A stretch of 64,000 nucleotides of DNA from contig CAJNOJ010000003.1 of assembly GCA_905250025.1 (NCBI GenBank), forward strand, positions 186,001 through 250,000, written 5' to 3'. The notes below the pieces were generated by a model that worked only from the letters and a program-made list of their open reading frames with translations, was not told the origin of the DNA and did not search any database. The position numbers and the translations under genes were made by a program. This DNA comes from Adineta ricciae (lineage: Eukaryota; Rotifera; Eurotatoria; Adinetida; Adinetidae). This document shows positions 12,363 through 23,414 of the stretch, one piece after another (the stretch's first letter is position 1; the number at the start of each line of letters is the position of its first letter).

Positions 12363-15300
12363 ATGTCGAACGTGACAACGTTATCAGCAGATCAAGGCAA
12401 AAAACGTCCATCTGTTTCTTCGAAGTGTTTATTGAATATTAAATCGATTGTTACTCAAAATGTTTCAGCAAATCGTAATAGTAGAAATTCGCCTTTGCAT
12501 TTAGCACCATTACCATTAGCTGATGACAAAATACCGTCGAAAGAACCTATTAGCCATGCGGACAGTGTGAAAGACAGAAATTTGAAACTAAACGCTGCGA
12601 TCGAAAGTTTACAAACATCGTCGATGAAAGTGGTCGTTCCAGAAAAGTGAGATATTATATCCTACGATAAAAACTACATTGATGCTTTGTCTAGTGAAAA
12701 TGATCAATTGAGACTGCAAACAGTCATCATTGAAAAACAACAAGAAGGTAGGATAATTGTTTCGGTAGGATTTTCTGTGTCGAACTCGTGATTTTAGAAA
12801 TCCAATCAAGAAACGATTTGCACGATGAAACATCTGCTTTTGAGGAATGTACGTATAGTCTTAGTAGGGTGAAGTTGTAATGGGAAATTCCCACCTATTC
12901 ATGGATTGATTTATTTCAAATCCAGAATGTTGATTCTTATCTTAGTATCTACATTTGTGCCGGTCGTCATGTGAATATTCTCTTCTGAATGAATACTGTA
13001 ACGTAAATATCGTCGTATATCGCGTATATACATATAGTGCTTAACTAATAAGATAATAAAAGAGCAGTCAGTAAGAATTTACGTAAGTATTACATTCAAT
13101 TGTCAAAGAGTTTCATTTGTTTGTCACCGTCACAGACTTGTCTATTCGAGAGATTTTATAGTTTCCCGGTTAGATAGAAAGATATACATTGGTATAGAAT
13201 TTCGATAGTTCCATTCATCAGCCCACAATCGCTGGAATTTTGAATGCCTGTTGACCACGCATCGAAAAGAAAATATCTGAAATTTTTCTATCAATACTCT
13301 AAAAAAGCAACCTGTTATTTATTATCTAGCTTCATCCGTTATCAACACAGACTCAACCACTGTTCCACCACTTCCATTGGATAGCTCGATGTATCCATTC
13401 TGTTCACCATCATCGTTATCTGCTCAGGTCAAACCATTATTGTCGTTTCCGGCTCATTCGTCAACTCGTATCAATGAAGAATATATGAGACAGATGCGTC
13501 ATATCATCGAAACATCGTCGTCATCATCGACAAATTCGAGTGAACTCAAACCCATTGAACTTGCCATTCATATTCATCGGTTTGATTCCACATCGCCCTC
13601 ATTATCAACGTAAGTAAAAGCCAAACTAACTGCTTTATTGATTTCGTATTTCTCTCGTAGTATCGAAGTCGAGAAAGATCGGGATATCGATCTCCATGAC
13701 CCTCTAATTTTTACGAATGATTCATCGAATTTAACAGTTAAGTCGGGCACTCCATCATCTAGTTCTGATCAATCTATGCGAACAAGAAAATCTTTCGATG
13801 ATCATTCGAAAAAAATGTATTACAATCAATCTCGATCATTCACTCCAAATTATCCAACGAGTTATGCACGTTTGCCACATTCACTACGTCAACAACAAAC
13901 TCTGTTCAATTCCTTTTCACCAATAGAATCACCTCGATTACCAAAAGCAAATCCTCCTATAAATCGTCGTTCATTTCCTCATTTCGAATCTGTTCGTACA
14001 CCTGCACCAAAAGCGACGTTTATCGATCCTGATCTGTTCGATTGTTGTCAAAGGTAAATGTTCGCCTTCGAATTCATCAACAACACTTGTTGTTCTAGTG
14101 AAAACATCTATTTCAAAGCTGAAACTACTCGAACACGTCGATCAGTCGATCGACAACATTTAACAACAATTGAAACGACGTTACTTGAGTCGGAGGCTCG
14201 TTCGAATTATTTTCGTGATGTGAACAATATACGTGAAATTATGCTCGATGCATCGAAACGTTTGACAACAGACAATAATCTCATGTTACCACTGTCCATC
14301 GTCGACACACACTGCCATTTCGATTTAATCTTTGATCGGTAAAAGTATTTTTGTTTTTCCCGAGTGTACTTTATCTAAAACAGAATCTTTCAGTTTACAT
14401 ATCCGACATAATAATTTAACAAAATATTTCAAGGATTACAACGAGTATTATCCACCAGGACTTTCATTCGAATTAGCTATACAAGTATTTTGGCGACCGC
14501 AACAGCTAACTGAGAGTAGGTAGATTTGAACCGATTGAACGTCATATAATTTTCATTATGAATAGAAAACTGGAATGAGCATTATTCGAAATATTTGGAT
14601 GATGAACGTGTTTACGGTTCGTGTGGAATTCATCCACATTGGAGTTCCTCGTGGAATGAAACATCTGTTACCGACATCGAACGATGTCTTCAGCACCCGA
14701 AGATCGTTGCCATTGGTGAAATTGGTTTAGATTTTGGGCCTAAGTACAAAGAAATACTTTCTAGACTATTTTCTATAACATCTGTTACAGGAATACATGT
14801 GCAAAACATGAACAATGTCGTGCTTTCGAAGCACAATTGAAACTAGCCACGAAATGGTCAAAACCAATCGTTATACATGCCAGAGATGCTCACCAAGATG
14901 CATTTCCGTTAATGAAGAAAGTAAAGTCACGATCTATTGAACTTATCTGCACGATCTTTTCGTTCTAGTATCTTTCTTCTGATCACAAAATACATTTACA
15001 TTGTTTTGTTGGTACTATGGACGACGTTAATCTCTATACATCTTATTTTAAAGAAATCAAATTTGGTTTTACTCCATTGATAACTCGTAAAACTTTTTCA
15101 CAAACAGTTATTCAGCAACTGAAATTAACTCAAATTTTATCCGAAACTGATTCACCTTATTTTATTCCCGACGAAGTATATTCCTTAAATGCAATTCACT
15201 GAAACCACTCATATCTGTATTTATTTAGTTATCGACATACACACGCTGTGCACATCCTGGTATGGTCTATAGTGTTGTCGAAACAGTTGCAAAACTTCGA

Positions 15301-15366
15301 CAATTACCTGTCAATGATGTTGCTGATCAATTAAGAGTAAATGCTCGTCAAATTTATGGCGTTTGA
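12363..15366 (+). CDS. TATDN2: TatD-family nuclease with long disordered N-terminus (TATDN2-like)
   Basis: Eleven exons: join(12363..12646,12695..12747,12798..12848,13330..13609,13661..14053,14099..14338,14394..14515,14566..14743,14791..14920,14969..15175,15229..15366), 691 residues, every phase closing. The first ~400 residues are Ser/Arg-rich and disordered. The TatD metal-dependent hydrolase domain follows, with IVDTHCHFD (metal-binding HxH), YGSCGIHPHW, IVAIGEIGLDF (metal-binding Glu), KPIVIHARDA, HLHCFVGT and ILSETDSPYF (metal-binding Asp). A long N-terminus plus RLHIRHNNLTKYFKDY-type insertion match animal TATDN2, a 3'-5' exonuclease and RNA/DNA-hybrid nuclease linked to genome stability. 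All expected metal ligands are present, so it is probably active. The 480 nt intron after exon 3 is unusually long for this window and could hide a small exon. Confidence 0.9.
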
Positions 15367-17509
15367 TCGGATTTATCAAGAACTTTTTCTCTCATTGTCT
15401 TAGACAGTTTGATATCGTCTTATATCATAAATGATCTAGTCAATATTGTTTGCTCATTCGATTTTTTGTACGTTAATTTTCTGTCTTTCATTCTACTTGA
15501 TTGAGTGAGATCAACTTGCTTGATAAGATCAAAATTCAATTCAATACACGGATTATCTTCACAACAGAAAAACTAGTATACATTTCATAGCAGCAGACGA
15601 TAAATATACACGCGATCGATATAATCGTAGTTTGATGTTTTAAAAATCCATCTGCTGTGTTTCAAAACTACTATGCAAAGTTCTCGGACGCATTCCTACT
15701 CAATGAGCATTGTATTGGTTGTTGTATATCTACATCTTTTTATTGGTCATGTTATAAAAAGATGTGACTGTTAGGATCATAATTCTTTTTTCTTATCGAA
15801 ACCGACTCGCGTATTGGCAAACGTGTGCAAGAAAATTCGAAGACAACGGCTCGTGTATTTATTACCCTTTCAGTTTGCGTTTAATACGAAAAGATAAAGT
15901 TACTTATCAAATAGGCAACCCCGCATTTAACAAATATGAGCAAAGATTTTTTCAGGCAAAATTATTCAGTCATCTGTCTTTTCTCGTCTGGCTTTGTTAG
16001 TAGAAGCAAAGAAAGAAGTAAATCTATACGCATAGTCTTATGTGTTTGAATCACGAAGCAGAAAAGACATTTGAATACTGTGCAGAAGAATGAATCTATC
16101 GAGTAAATAATTGGGTGAGTAAGTTATTTTCATCTTAGGAACATTGAATTAGATAAATACTTATTTTCCACCAAGAGAACCGATCGTATAAATCTTTTCA
16201 TAAGATCACGTTCGTCATTTATCCTATAAAACCGAAAAAAAAGAACTAATTTGATTCGACGAATTAACACTGAAGGCGTACACTTTTAGGTGTCGTATTC
16301 TAAAATGACACTTCATTCCGATTTCCGTCAACTTTAATGTAAGTGTCATTGATATACGCTCAATAAATCCGACGGAAAAATGAACTCTTGACATAAATAT
16401 CGATATCTACTTTTCTTCTTGCAAATCTCCAACTAAAAAATGTAGCATGCGCCGGTAAAAGCAACATCACTTGCTTCTCAGATTGAAGTCTCAAAGAAAC
16501 TTATAGTGTTTGTCAAATTGCATACACTTTTTTTCTCGTGCGAAACAGGGAAAAGAAAACTCATTATAGTACAGCATCTGATATTCACATCAATAATGCA
16601 TTGAGACTGATGCTCGTGTTCAAGTCTTGCGTTTTTTTTATTATAGAGCGAGAAAAGATCAAGTAGTTAGAACAAAATTAATGGTTTTTTTTTGTAATAA
16701 ACACGCGTAGTTTAATTTATTTAAGACTTCGATACGCGAACTAGTTTTGTTACTTTTGATTTGATTAATAACGTTCGAATAGATTTTATTTTATGAATGC
16801 TCTAGTCGCTTTCTGTAATTTGCCACTATAATTTCTTATGCTGAGCATAGCAGCACGCTCTCTATATTTATATCAGCGGACAAATATTGGTGTACTATGT
16901 TTGGATTCTGCTTAGCAAATGTGTACCGTTCGTGAGGAGTATATGTTATTGAATGAATTGACTAAATCGTTTTAAATGTAAATCGATAAGAAAACAAAGG
17001 ATGCCTGAAGTCGAACTCTTGTCTAAATCCATAATTTTCCGTTTACAGTAGTTAATTTTAAAGATTTCTAGTGGTTTTTATACCATTTGTCTAGATCAAT
17101 GTCTAATAATTAAGCTGAAAATAGATTGACTTATAAGCAGCAATCATCGTCTTTGCCATATTCGTCCTGTGTTATACGCAGAATACTATCTAACTCACAC
17201 AAATCCATGGCACAATAGGATTGTTCTTTGGAGCTTCCAAAACTTTACTAAAATATATACAAGTCAGCAATATTCACACTTTTTCAATACAAAAAAAAAA
17301 GAAACAATTCGTATTGATCAGCAACTCTCTCTCAAGAAAAGCCATGGATTTCTACGAATAATCGATTTTCTTCCTTATGTTTCCCTTCTTTTCACAATGC
17401 CACCCGTTTTGCTATCAGAGCAAGACTCAATAGTTAAAAATCAAATGTCGATTGACTCCATCTGGTGCCATACAATTAGATCTTTATCTCTATTGTAGAT
17501 ATTACTTGA
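15367..17509. other. Intergenic region with a perfect 10 bp inverted repeat
   Basis: 2.1 kb with no exon I can support. It contains an inverted repeat with AATGACACTT at 16304..16313 and AAGTGTCATT at 16341..16350. An acceptor-like TTGTAG ends at 17498, 11 nt before the next start codon. Confidence 0.5.
16304..16350. repeat. Inverted repeat, 10 bp perfect arms, 27 nt loop
   Basis: AATGACACTT (16304..16313) and its exact reverse complement AAGTGTCATT (16341..16350) could form a hairpin. It could be a chance palindrome, a degenerate transposon end or a paired regulatory site; the sequence does not decide. Confidence 0.5.
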
Positions 17510-18632
17510 ATGAAGACGTTTAAATCACTTACTTTCAAATCAAGAAAGGAATCGATTGTACTCTTTATCATATTATTGATTTTCATTAGCTGCTATCAAT
17601 GGTTTGTAAACAAACCACCGTCTACACATCAACTAATTCCACAAATACCTTCTAGTTTATCACGAGAGATCACTGAACCGAAGACTCTCATCTATCATCA
17701 TCCACTTTGTTCATGCAATCGATCATATACTGCACAGAACCTGATTGATAATAAAAATTCTCAGTCACTTTGCAGTCAATACTCCACATATCGCGGTTTA
17801 CATCAACGTATTATAGCAATCAGTATGTACGGTCCAAAAGAAAATGCTTTGTTTGCATTTAATGCATCGTTAAATTTTCTCCATCAACTTATCATTGACA
17901 TGAAGAAAATCTATCCCAATTGGATTCTAAGAGTTTATCATGATGCATCGATCAAAACTGACGTTATCTGTCCGATTGAATGCATTCATGATCATGTCGA
18001 TTTTTGCAATACAAATGCATTAGAAAAGTATAGTAATGTGAATGATTATATTCCACCAAAGATATGGCGGTTTTTACCAGCTGGGGACACGTTCGTCGAT
18101 GTTATGGGTAGTCGTGATCTTGATTCGCCATTAGGTCAACGTGAACTAGACGCTGTTAACGAATGGCTATCATCGAATAAATCTTGGCATGCTATGCGTG
18201 ATCATCCATATCATGCTGTTCCGATGCTTGGTAAATCTAGTCAGTTTTTATAGCTACTATTGCATAGAATGTCTTCTAGGTGGTATGTGGGGCTTTCGTC
18301 CAGAACAGAATCGAAAATTCTCTGCTGAGCTATTACAAAAAATGTTAGATCGTTCATTGATTACACGTTATGGTACTCGTAATGATCAAACATTTCTCAC
18401 CGAACAAGTCTGGCCTCATATTCAAAATGATGTCATTGTACATGATGGTTTTCTATGCACAACATGGTATGGTAAAAATTCTCGACCATGGCCAACGCGT
18501 CGGCCGCCATTCAATGGTACTGATTGTTTTGTTGGTTGCGTTCGTCCCTGTTGTACACCAACGAAGACTCCTTTTGGTGAATGTCCTGTTGCTTGTCGGC
18601 CAAAAGAGCATGTAAATTGGACATACTGCTAG
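17510..18632 (+). CDS. Type II membrane glycosyltransferase-like protein
   Basis: Two exons, join(17510..18230,18280..18632), 357 residues. A short basic cytosolic tail precedes one membrane segment (IVLFIILLIFISCYQWFV, residues ~19-36), then a lumenal domain with N-glycosylation sequons (NRS, NAS, NKS, NGT, NWT). A nucleotide-sugar-transferase-like core is seen: ISMYGPKENA, YPNWILRVYHD, then VDVMGSRDLDSPLGQREL with a DxD-like DLD, MRDHPYHAVPMLGGMWGFRP, and NDQTFL. The C-terminus is Cys-rich (CFVGCVRPCCTP). Topology and the RDLDS..RE / MRDHP / GGMWG order match uncharacterised GT-A-fold glycosyltransferase-like proteins; donor and acceptor are unknown. It would act in the Golgi. An acceptor just upstream of the ATG (ending 17498) suggests a leader exon or trans-splicing. 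Confidence 0.75.
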
Positions 18633-18776
18633 AAAATAACTACTTTAATTTTACATCGATACTCATTTCTATAATCAGATATAATAATATTTCTTTTTTA
18701 CAAAATCTTCCAAATCTATTTTGATCTATTCTTATTTGCTAAATTGGTTTACTAAATTCTAGTGAAATGTTTTTAG

Positions 18777-18782
18777 AATAAA
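18777..18782 (+). terminator. Poly(A) signal of the glycosyltransferase-like gene
   Basis: AATAAA 145 nt past the stop codon. Confidence 0.45.
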
Positions 18783-19390
18783 TATGTAAATGAATATAGT
18801 CGAATGGTTTCATATATATGGGTATACGTGTTCGAACCTCGCGCTCGACGTTCTCTTTTCTCCTCAACGCCACAGGCAGGATAGACATTAGTTCACCTGG
18901 CCTTTCCAGTTTGTGGAGAAGAATAAAATGCAGAATGATAGGAAGCTGGAGAGATTTTCACTGTCTCATCTAGTGCCGTTAACTCATTCTATATCTTTTT
19001 CTCAAAATCAAATTTTTACAAAAGTATATCCATGACACACTAAGCACTCAACATCGCATGATGTCATTTGTTGCATGCATTATTCTCCGAAAAACAAAAT
19101 TGTTGGAAGCTTTATTGATTCTAAATATAATATGAGTCAGGAAACGTGTCGTAAGTTGGTTGTATTCAATTTCTTGTTGTTGTTGTTTTATGCGTCATGA
19201 TCCTCAACTTTATCGATGTTTTTCTTTCTTTTCCGTTCTATTCAAACTCGTTGCGAGTCAAAGGAAATTGCCATCTCGTGCTGCTATCAAACCACATATA
19301 TATACGTTCTTCTTTTACGATTGGACAAGTCAATAATGGCTTGTATTCGCGTTTCGACATAATTGTACAAGCATAATTCAGTTCTTCACC
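18783..19390. other. Intergenic spacer with a locally GC-rich patch
   Basis: About 600 bp. The stretch 18830-18915 is richer in G+C than its flanks and has a GGTTCGAAC-like box on the minus strand, but no cloverleaf can be drawn. Otherwise nothing recognised. Confidence 0.4.
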
Positions 19391-21001
19391 ATGTACAACT
19401 CAATAACTAAACTCGAAGATTTTTCCTTGGAAGTCATTCTGGAAATTTTCGACTACCTTTCGGTAATCGATCGTTTCAACGCATTTCATAACCTTAAGAA
19501 AAAGCTAAACTCGGCGTTGTACTTATCCGATCTTTGCGTTGATTTAACCAATATATCTCGACAAACGTACGAGAACATCTACCAAGATGTCATTCTCAAG
19601 AATTATTTTCCACGGGTACGTACGCTAAAAATAAGCAATGATTTAACGACTGGTTTAATCAATACCGTTTTCAATCAAATCAATCTGCACGATTATAAAC
19701 AACTCCGATCGTTAACATTAATTAAACCATGTTACATGACATTGGGTAGTCTTGCCCTTTCCATTCCATATTTAACAAAACTGGAACATCTGTCGATTGA
19801 TTCTCACTCATATCCACACGATTTTTTTCGTTTAATTACGACAACATCGTCATCATTGAAAGCATGCTATTTACCTGGATTAGAAATTCAAGATGAAATA
19901 ACATTTTGTTCGAATTCAATCACGTGTCTAACAATCACAGTCGAAGATATCGGTTTATTGTTAAATCTGTTAGCTGTTTTTCCTTGTTTAACTTACCTTC
20001 ATGTTATTTTACGATCGACATTATTTATTGACGATGAAAATTTTCCTCGAATGAACATTCTTTCATGTGAAAGCTTACAAACATTGAAATTACATGTACT
20101 CGAAAGATCGAGCATTGAATTTCGTGAAATCGAAAAATTCTTTCAACAAACAACTCTCCCGCAACTGCAAACATTATCATACACATGTACAACACCATCT
20201 CTGGATCATGTAGATGCGGCACGTTGGAATGAAATTCTTTCGGTCCATCTGCGAACAATAAAAACATGGAAATTCTTCGTTGAAATCCCATATAATTCGA
20301 ATTCATACACGAGTATGAAACAAATCGTGGAGAATTCTCAAACAATTCTTCCATCTTCATTTACATTCACATTATCCATCAATTACCAATATTACATCGT
20401 TCATACAAGCATCTTTCCGAAAAGACATTTTGATTTATCCTTAAAATCATCAAATTCAGACGATTATGCTAATTGCGATCCAATTCATTGTGACTCAACG
20501 ATAAAATATTCAAATATCAATTCCCTGATCGTTGATTGCAGCTCCCTACCGAATTTGACAACTTTACCTAAAATTATTCAACATTTACATCTAAAAGGAA
20601 CCAATAATAATTTGGTTCTTTCCAAATGTCTGAAATGCTGCTCAAACCAATTGATTACATTGAAAATATCAGGCTTGATGGATGATTTACTTTGCTTACC
20701 CAACCTTCGACAATTAACCATTCAGAATACAATGTTTAAAACAGATATGATATCGAAACTAGTTCAATTTTGTCCTCGGTTAGAATTACTCACAATTGAA
20801 ATCGATTCGATTCCGGATTTTTCCGATCTATTCAATCGTCTGCAATCAGAATCTCAATTGAATGAACTTAAATTTCTACGTGTATACTCACGAGATCCAA
20901 AGCATACGTGGACATCTTGGTCAAACGAAGGGAACGACTTATTTTCAAATGTGAAAGTGATTTATGAAACAAAACATTTATTTCTATTTATTTGGTTCTA
21001 A
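19391..21001 (+). CDS. F-box / leucine-rich-repeat-like protein
   Basis: Single-exon ORF of 536 residues. The N-terminus (LEDFSLEVILEIFDYLSVID then RFNAFHNLKKKLNSAL) is an F-box, the Skp1-binding motif of SCF ubiquitin ligases. The rest alternates leucine-rich segments such as LEHLSIDSHSY, SLQTLKLHVLE, LITLKISGLMDDLLCLPNLR and RLELLTIEIDSI, compatible with degenerate LRRs that bind substrates. Large intronless F-box/LRR families are a feature of rotifer genomes, so this is likely one member of an expansion. Its target is unknown. The stop lies only 41 bp from the stop of the convergent minus-strand gene. Confidence 0.8.
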   Translation: MYNSITKLEDFSLEVILEIFDYLSVIDRFNAFHNLKKKLNSALYLSDLCVDLTNISRQTYENIYQDVILKNYFPRVRTLKISNDLTTGLINTVFNQINLHDYKQLRSLTLIKPCYMTLGSLALSIPYLTKLEHLSIDSHSYPHDFFRLITTTSSSLKACYLPGLEIQDEITFCSNSITCLTITVEDIGLLLNLLAVFPCLTYLHVILRSTLFIDDENFPRMNILSCESLQTLKLHVLERSSIEFREIEKFFQQTTLPQLQTLSYTCTTPSLDHVDAARWNEILSVHLRTIKTWKFFVEIPYNSNSYTSMKQIVENSQTILPSSFTFTLSINYQYYIVHTSIFPKRHFDLSLKSSNSDDYANCDPIHCDSTIKYSNINSLIVDCSSLPNLTTLPKIIQHLHLKGTNNNLVLSKCLKCCSNQLITLKISGLMDDLLCLPNLRQLTIQNTMFKTDMISKLVQFCPRLELLTIEIDSIPDFSDLFNRLQSESQLNELKFLRVYSRDPKHTWTSWSNEGNDLFSNVKVIYETKHLFLFIWF

Positions 21002-21042
21002 GAAAAAAGAAAAATAGATTGAAATAGTACTGTACAAACAAT

Positions 21043-21531
21043 TTAAATCCATTGAAGTTTGTTTCCATCGAGCGAATTCAATGCTCGTTGTATGGAATAG
21101 CGTTGGCGACGAGAATCTTTTTGATGATAAAGTAAACGTTTTAATGGAATGAAGTTCGTTGATTGATGATTTGAACGACGTGGTGTCGAGGTCAGATATG
21201 GTTTGAGTAGAAGACTCTCGTTAGGAGACGTCGTTTTGGGTGTACTTGTGGTAAAAACATTGTTTTTCGGTGATGTTTTCGTGAGTTTTTTGCGTTGATG
21301 TACTTTTTTATATTCATCGTATGTTGTCGAATGAAATCGTTCGTTTTTATGTAATAAACAAGGACATTGACGATGATCTTTGAAACATGTTTCGTGTGAA
21401 TTGATCGAAAGGTTGAATGGTTGGATATTTTGCAGAACTCGATTCATTGGATCGAGGAGCTGTAGTTCGGATAATAGTTCATAAATATGGTATTCAATTT
21501 CATGAACGCGTTTTTCGTTCTTGTTTGACAT
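21043..21531 (-). CDS. Unrecognised small protein, possibly 5'-incomplete
   Basis: An open frame of 162 codons from ATG at 21531. It also reads upstream without a stop to an acceptor-like CATTCTAG whose last base is at about 21562, so an upstream exon is possible; I could not find a donor in phase. The N-terminal part (EKRVHEIEYHIYELLSELQL) is predicted helical or coiled-coil. The rest is basic, Thr/Ser/Pro-rich, with CFKDHRQCPCLLH holding a small Cys/His cluster. No family recognised. Coding is supported by frame length and composition only. Confidence 0.45.
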   Translation of the reverse strand: MSNKNEKRVHEIEYHIYELLSELQLLDPMNRVLQNIQPFNLSINSHETCFKDHRQCPCLLHKNERFHSTTYDEYKKVHQRKKLTKTSPKNNVFTTSTPKTTSPNESLLLKPYLTSTPRRSNHQSTNFIPLKRLLYHQKDSRRQRYSIQRALNSLDGNKLQWI

Positions 21532-21562
21532 TGCTTTGGATAATGCAGACAAATTAGCGATC

Positions 21563-23095
21563 TAGAATGAAGAGAACATCAGATATTCTTCTCGTGTTTT
21601 GCTGTGACCTAATCAATTTGATTTCGACATGTATCTACTGATAGTCTTCAATGACACGACTGTCTGTTTTTTTGATGGCAGGAAAATGAATTGTATCTGA
21701 GATTGTAACAAAAAAAGAAATAGCCCAGCAGGATCCCATCATCAAACGAATCAATGGAGATGCACATCGTATGACGCCTGCTGGTGATGATGTACTATAC
21801 TTGTTATTGACGGTTGACAACCAAACTAGTCTATCAACACGTCGATGCGGTTTTCATGCTGAGAACAAGCGTGATTGATTATAATGATTCCATTTGTTAG
21901 TTAATTATCGTTATCATCGAACTGACTGATTTGTTCGAAAGAGGGGAGGAAGAGAGGCAATTGTTTTCGTTTCGTTTGAACGATTGGTTTAATTTTTTTC
22001 TCTTCTCTCCCTCTCTCTCTCTCTCTGACTTTTCACCGGAAAATATATTCATTGGATATTGATTGAAATGAGGAAGAAGAACAAATAAATCTCCTGTGAT
22101 CATCAATCAAGCGTATACAGAAAATAACAAACTGATTTTACATAGCTAAGTAGACTCGATGTTCTTTGAATTCATTTGAGTAGAAAATACCATCGATCGT
22201 TATCGTTACAAATATATTTGTCAATAAAAATCGACTTTTGTCCTATGTTGTCGACTTTTATGAAACAGATGTGCTTTTCACAAGCACTCACTCGCTATTG
22301 CATATTCAAAATGTTTTCTCCACCCACATCTTTCACTCGAATAAGAATGGCGTAATTGATATATTCATTCTGCAGGTATGTTGACAATCTGGCACGAGTA
22401 GTCACCCATGATAATGATGATGAATATATTCGATCGATCGTTAAAAGTAACGATTGGATTGTTATTGTTCTTATGTCATCGTCTTTAAGCATCTGTTTCA
22501 TACATGTATGTACATATCGTGGGCTGACGATTGAATAACGAAACGAGAACTGCTTTATGACATGTGGATGAATGAAAATCAAATCAAGCTGTGAGTGCGA
22601 ATGGCATTGCTACGAAAGCGGGAGAGATCATAGTCGTATTGTTCATCAAAAGGAAGAATAGAAGAGAAAAACAAAACCTAGATAACACTCGCCTGTCAAG
22701 TTAACTGACTAATATGATGAGCTAATGCCTGAGGATATGTCTTATCTTCTTCTTGTTTTTAAACATAAGAATAGCTTGAAGAGAAGTCTATATGCATGTC
22801 AGCAAATAAACAATATTCATTTCATCAGCCACGACATGTTTGTTACGACGAAAGAATATGCAACGTTTCTTTTTTCGTTGTTCTACAGTCAACTTGACGT
22901 TATTATAAGCTTATGTAGACGTAGTAGTGGGTGTTTTTTTTTGTATATGCGGATGACGTTAATTAAGTGGGAGAGAAAAGTAAAGAACAGAAAAAAAGAA
23001 AATACAGCTTTATTATATATAAAACCAAGCTGATAGTAGTCATTTTCAGATACAAAAGTCTAACGACAAATTATTTCTAAGATTTAATCGTAAAG
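21563..23095. other. Intergenic region with CT-rich tract
   Basis: 1.5 kb. Contains a CT dinucleotide run at about 22005..22026 and no convincing exon. A pyrimidine-rich acceptor (CATTTTCAG) ends at about 23049, 46 nt before the next start codon. Confidence 0.5.
22005..22026. repeat. CT microsatellite
   Basis: Imperfect then perfect CT dinucleotides over about 22 nt. Confidence 0.7.
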
Positions 23096-23346
23096 ATGAG
23101 CAACGTTCAACAGCGCACAAAAAACGTTTACAAAATTCCGTCGCTTGACATGACGGACAATCATGTTCAACCACATTTTGATGATCCACGATCACCAACC
23201 GCCAATCTCACACGGTACGGATGATCAATTGAGGTGTTTTCGTCTTATCTTGTTTTTGCTATTCTAGGACTCCGGTAGAAGTCAGTACACATTATCTATT
23301 TGATCCACAGACACGAAATAACATTCCAATCAATTCCACTAGATGA
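23096..23346 (+). CDS. 65-residue protein with CDCA3/Tome-1-type DPRSP..RTP motif
   Basis: Two exons, join(23096..23214,23268..23346), 65 residues, missed by length-based ORF calling. Across the splice it reads FDDPRSPTANLTRTPVEV, which matches the hallmark DPRSPs..I.RTPI motif of cell-division-cycle-associated protein 3 (CDCA3, Tome-1). Vertebrate CDCA3 is an F-box-like mitotic-entry factor of about 270 residues carrying this motif twice; here it stands almost alone. Phase closure, an upstream pyrimidine-rich acceptor and AATAAA at 23409 support a real transcript. The motif holds SP and TP sites, so CDK phosphorylation is likely by inference. Function beyond that is unknown. Confidence 0.7.
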
Positions 23347-23408
23347 ATGATGCATCTTTCTGTTTTTTCGTTGTTGTTGTATATATAAATATTATATGAA
23401 TGAAACCT

Positions 23409-23414
23409 AATAAA
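23409..23414 (+). terminator. Poly(A) signal of the CDCA3-motif gene
   Basis: AATAAA 63 nt after the stop codon. Confidence 0.55.

Noticed and set aside
17169-17498. 109-codon ORF upstream of the glycosyltransferase-like gene
   Set aside because: Has no ATG at its start, is low-complexity and lacks any recognisable feature; it ends at the leader acceptor of the next gene.
18830-18885. tRNA or tRNA-derived SINE on the minus strand (GGTTCGAAC box with a TGGCGTTGAGG box 34 nt upstream)
   Set aside because: No acceptor, D or T stem can be paired and no poly-T terminator or repeat copy is seen; Pol III-like boxes alone are weak.
20025-20360. 111-codon minus-strand ORF inside the F-box gene
   Set aside because: Antisense of a long coherent F-box/LRR coding frame; no family features.
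21635-21820. 60-codon minus-strand ORF as a possible first exon of the small unknown gene
   Set aside because: No donor in a phase compatible with the downstream frame could be found, and the peptide has no coding character.
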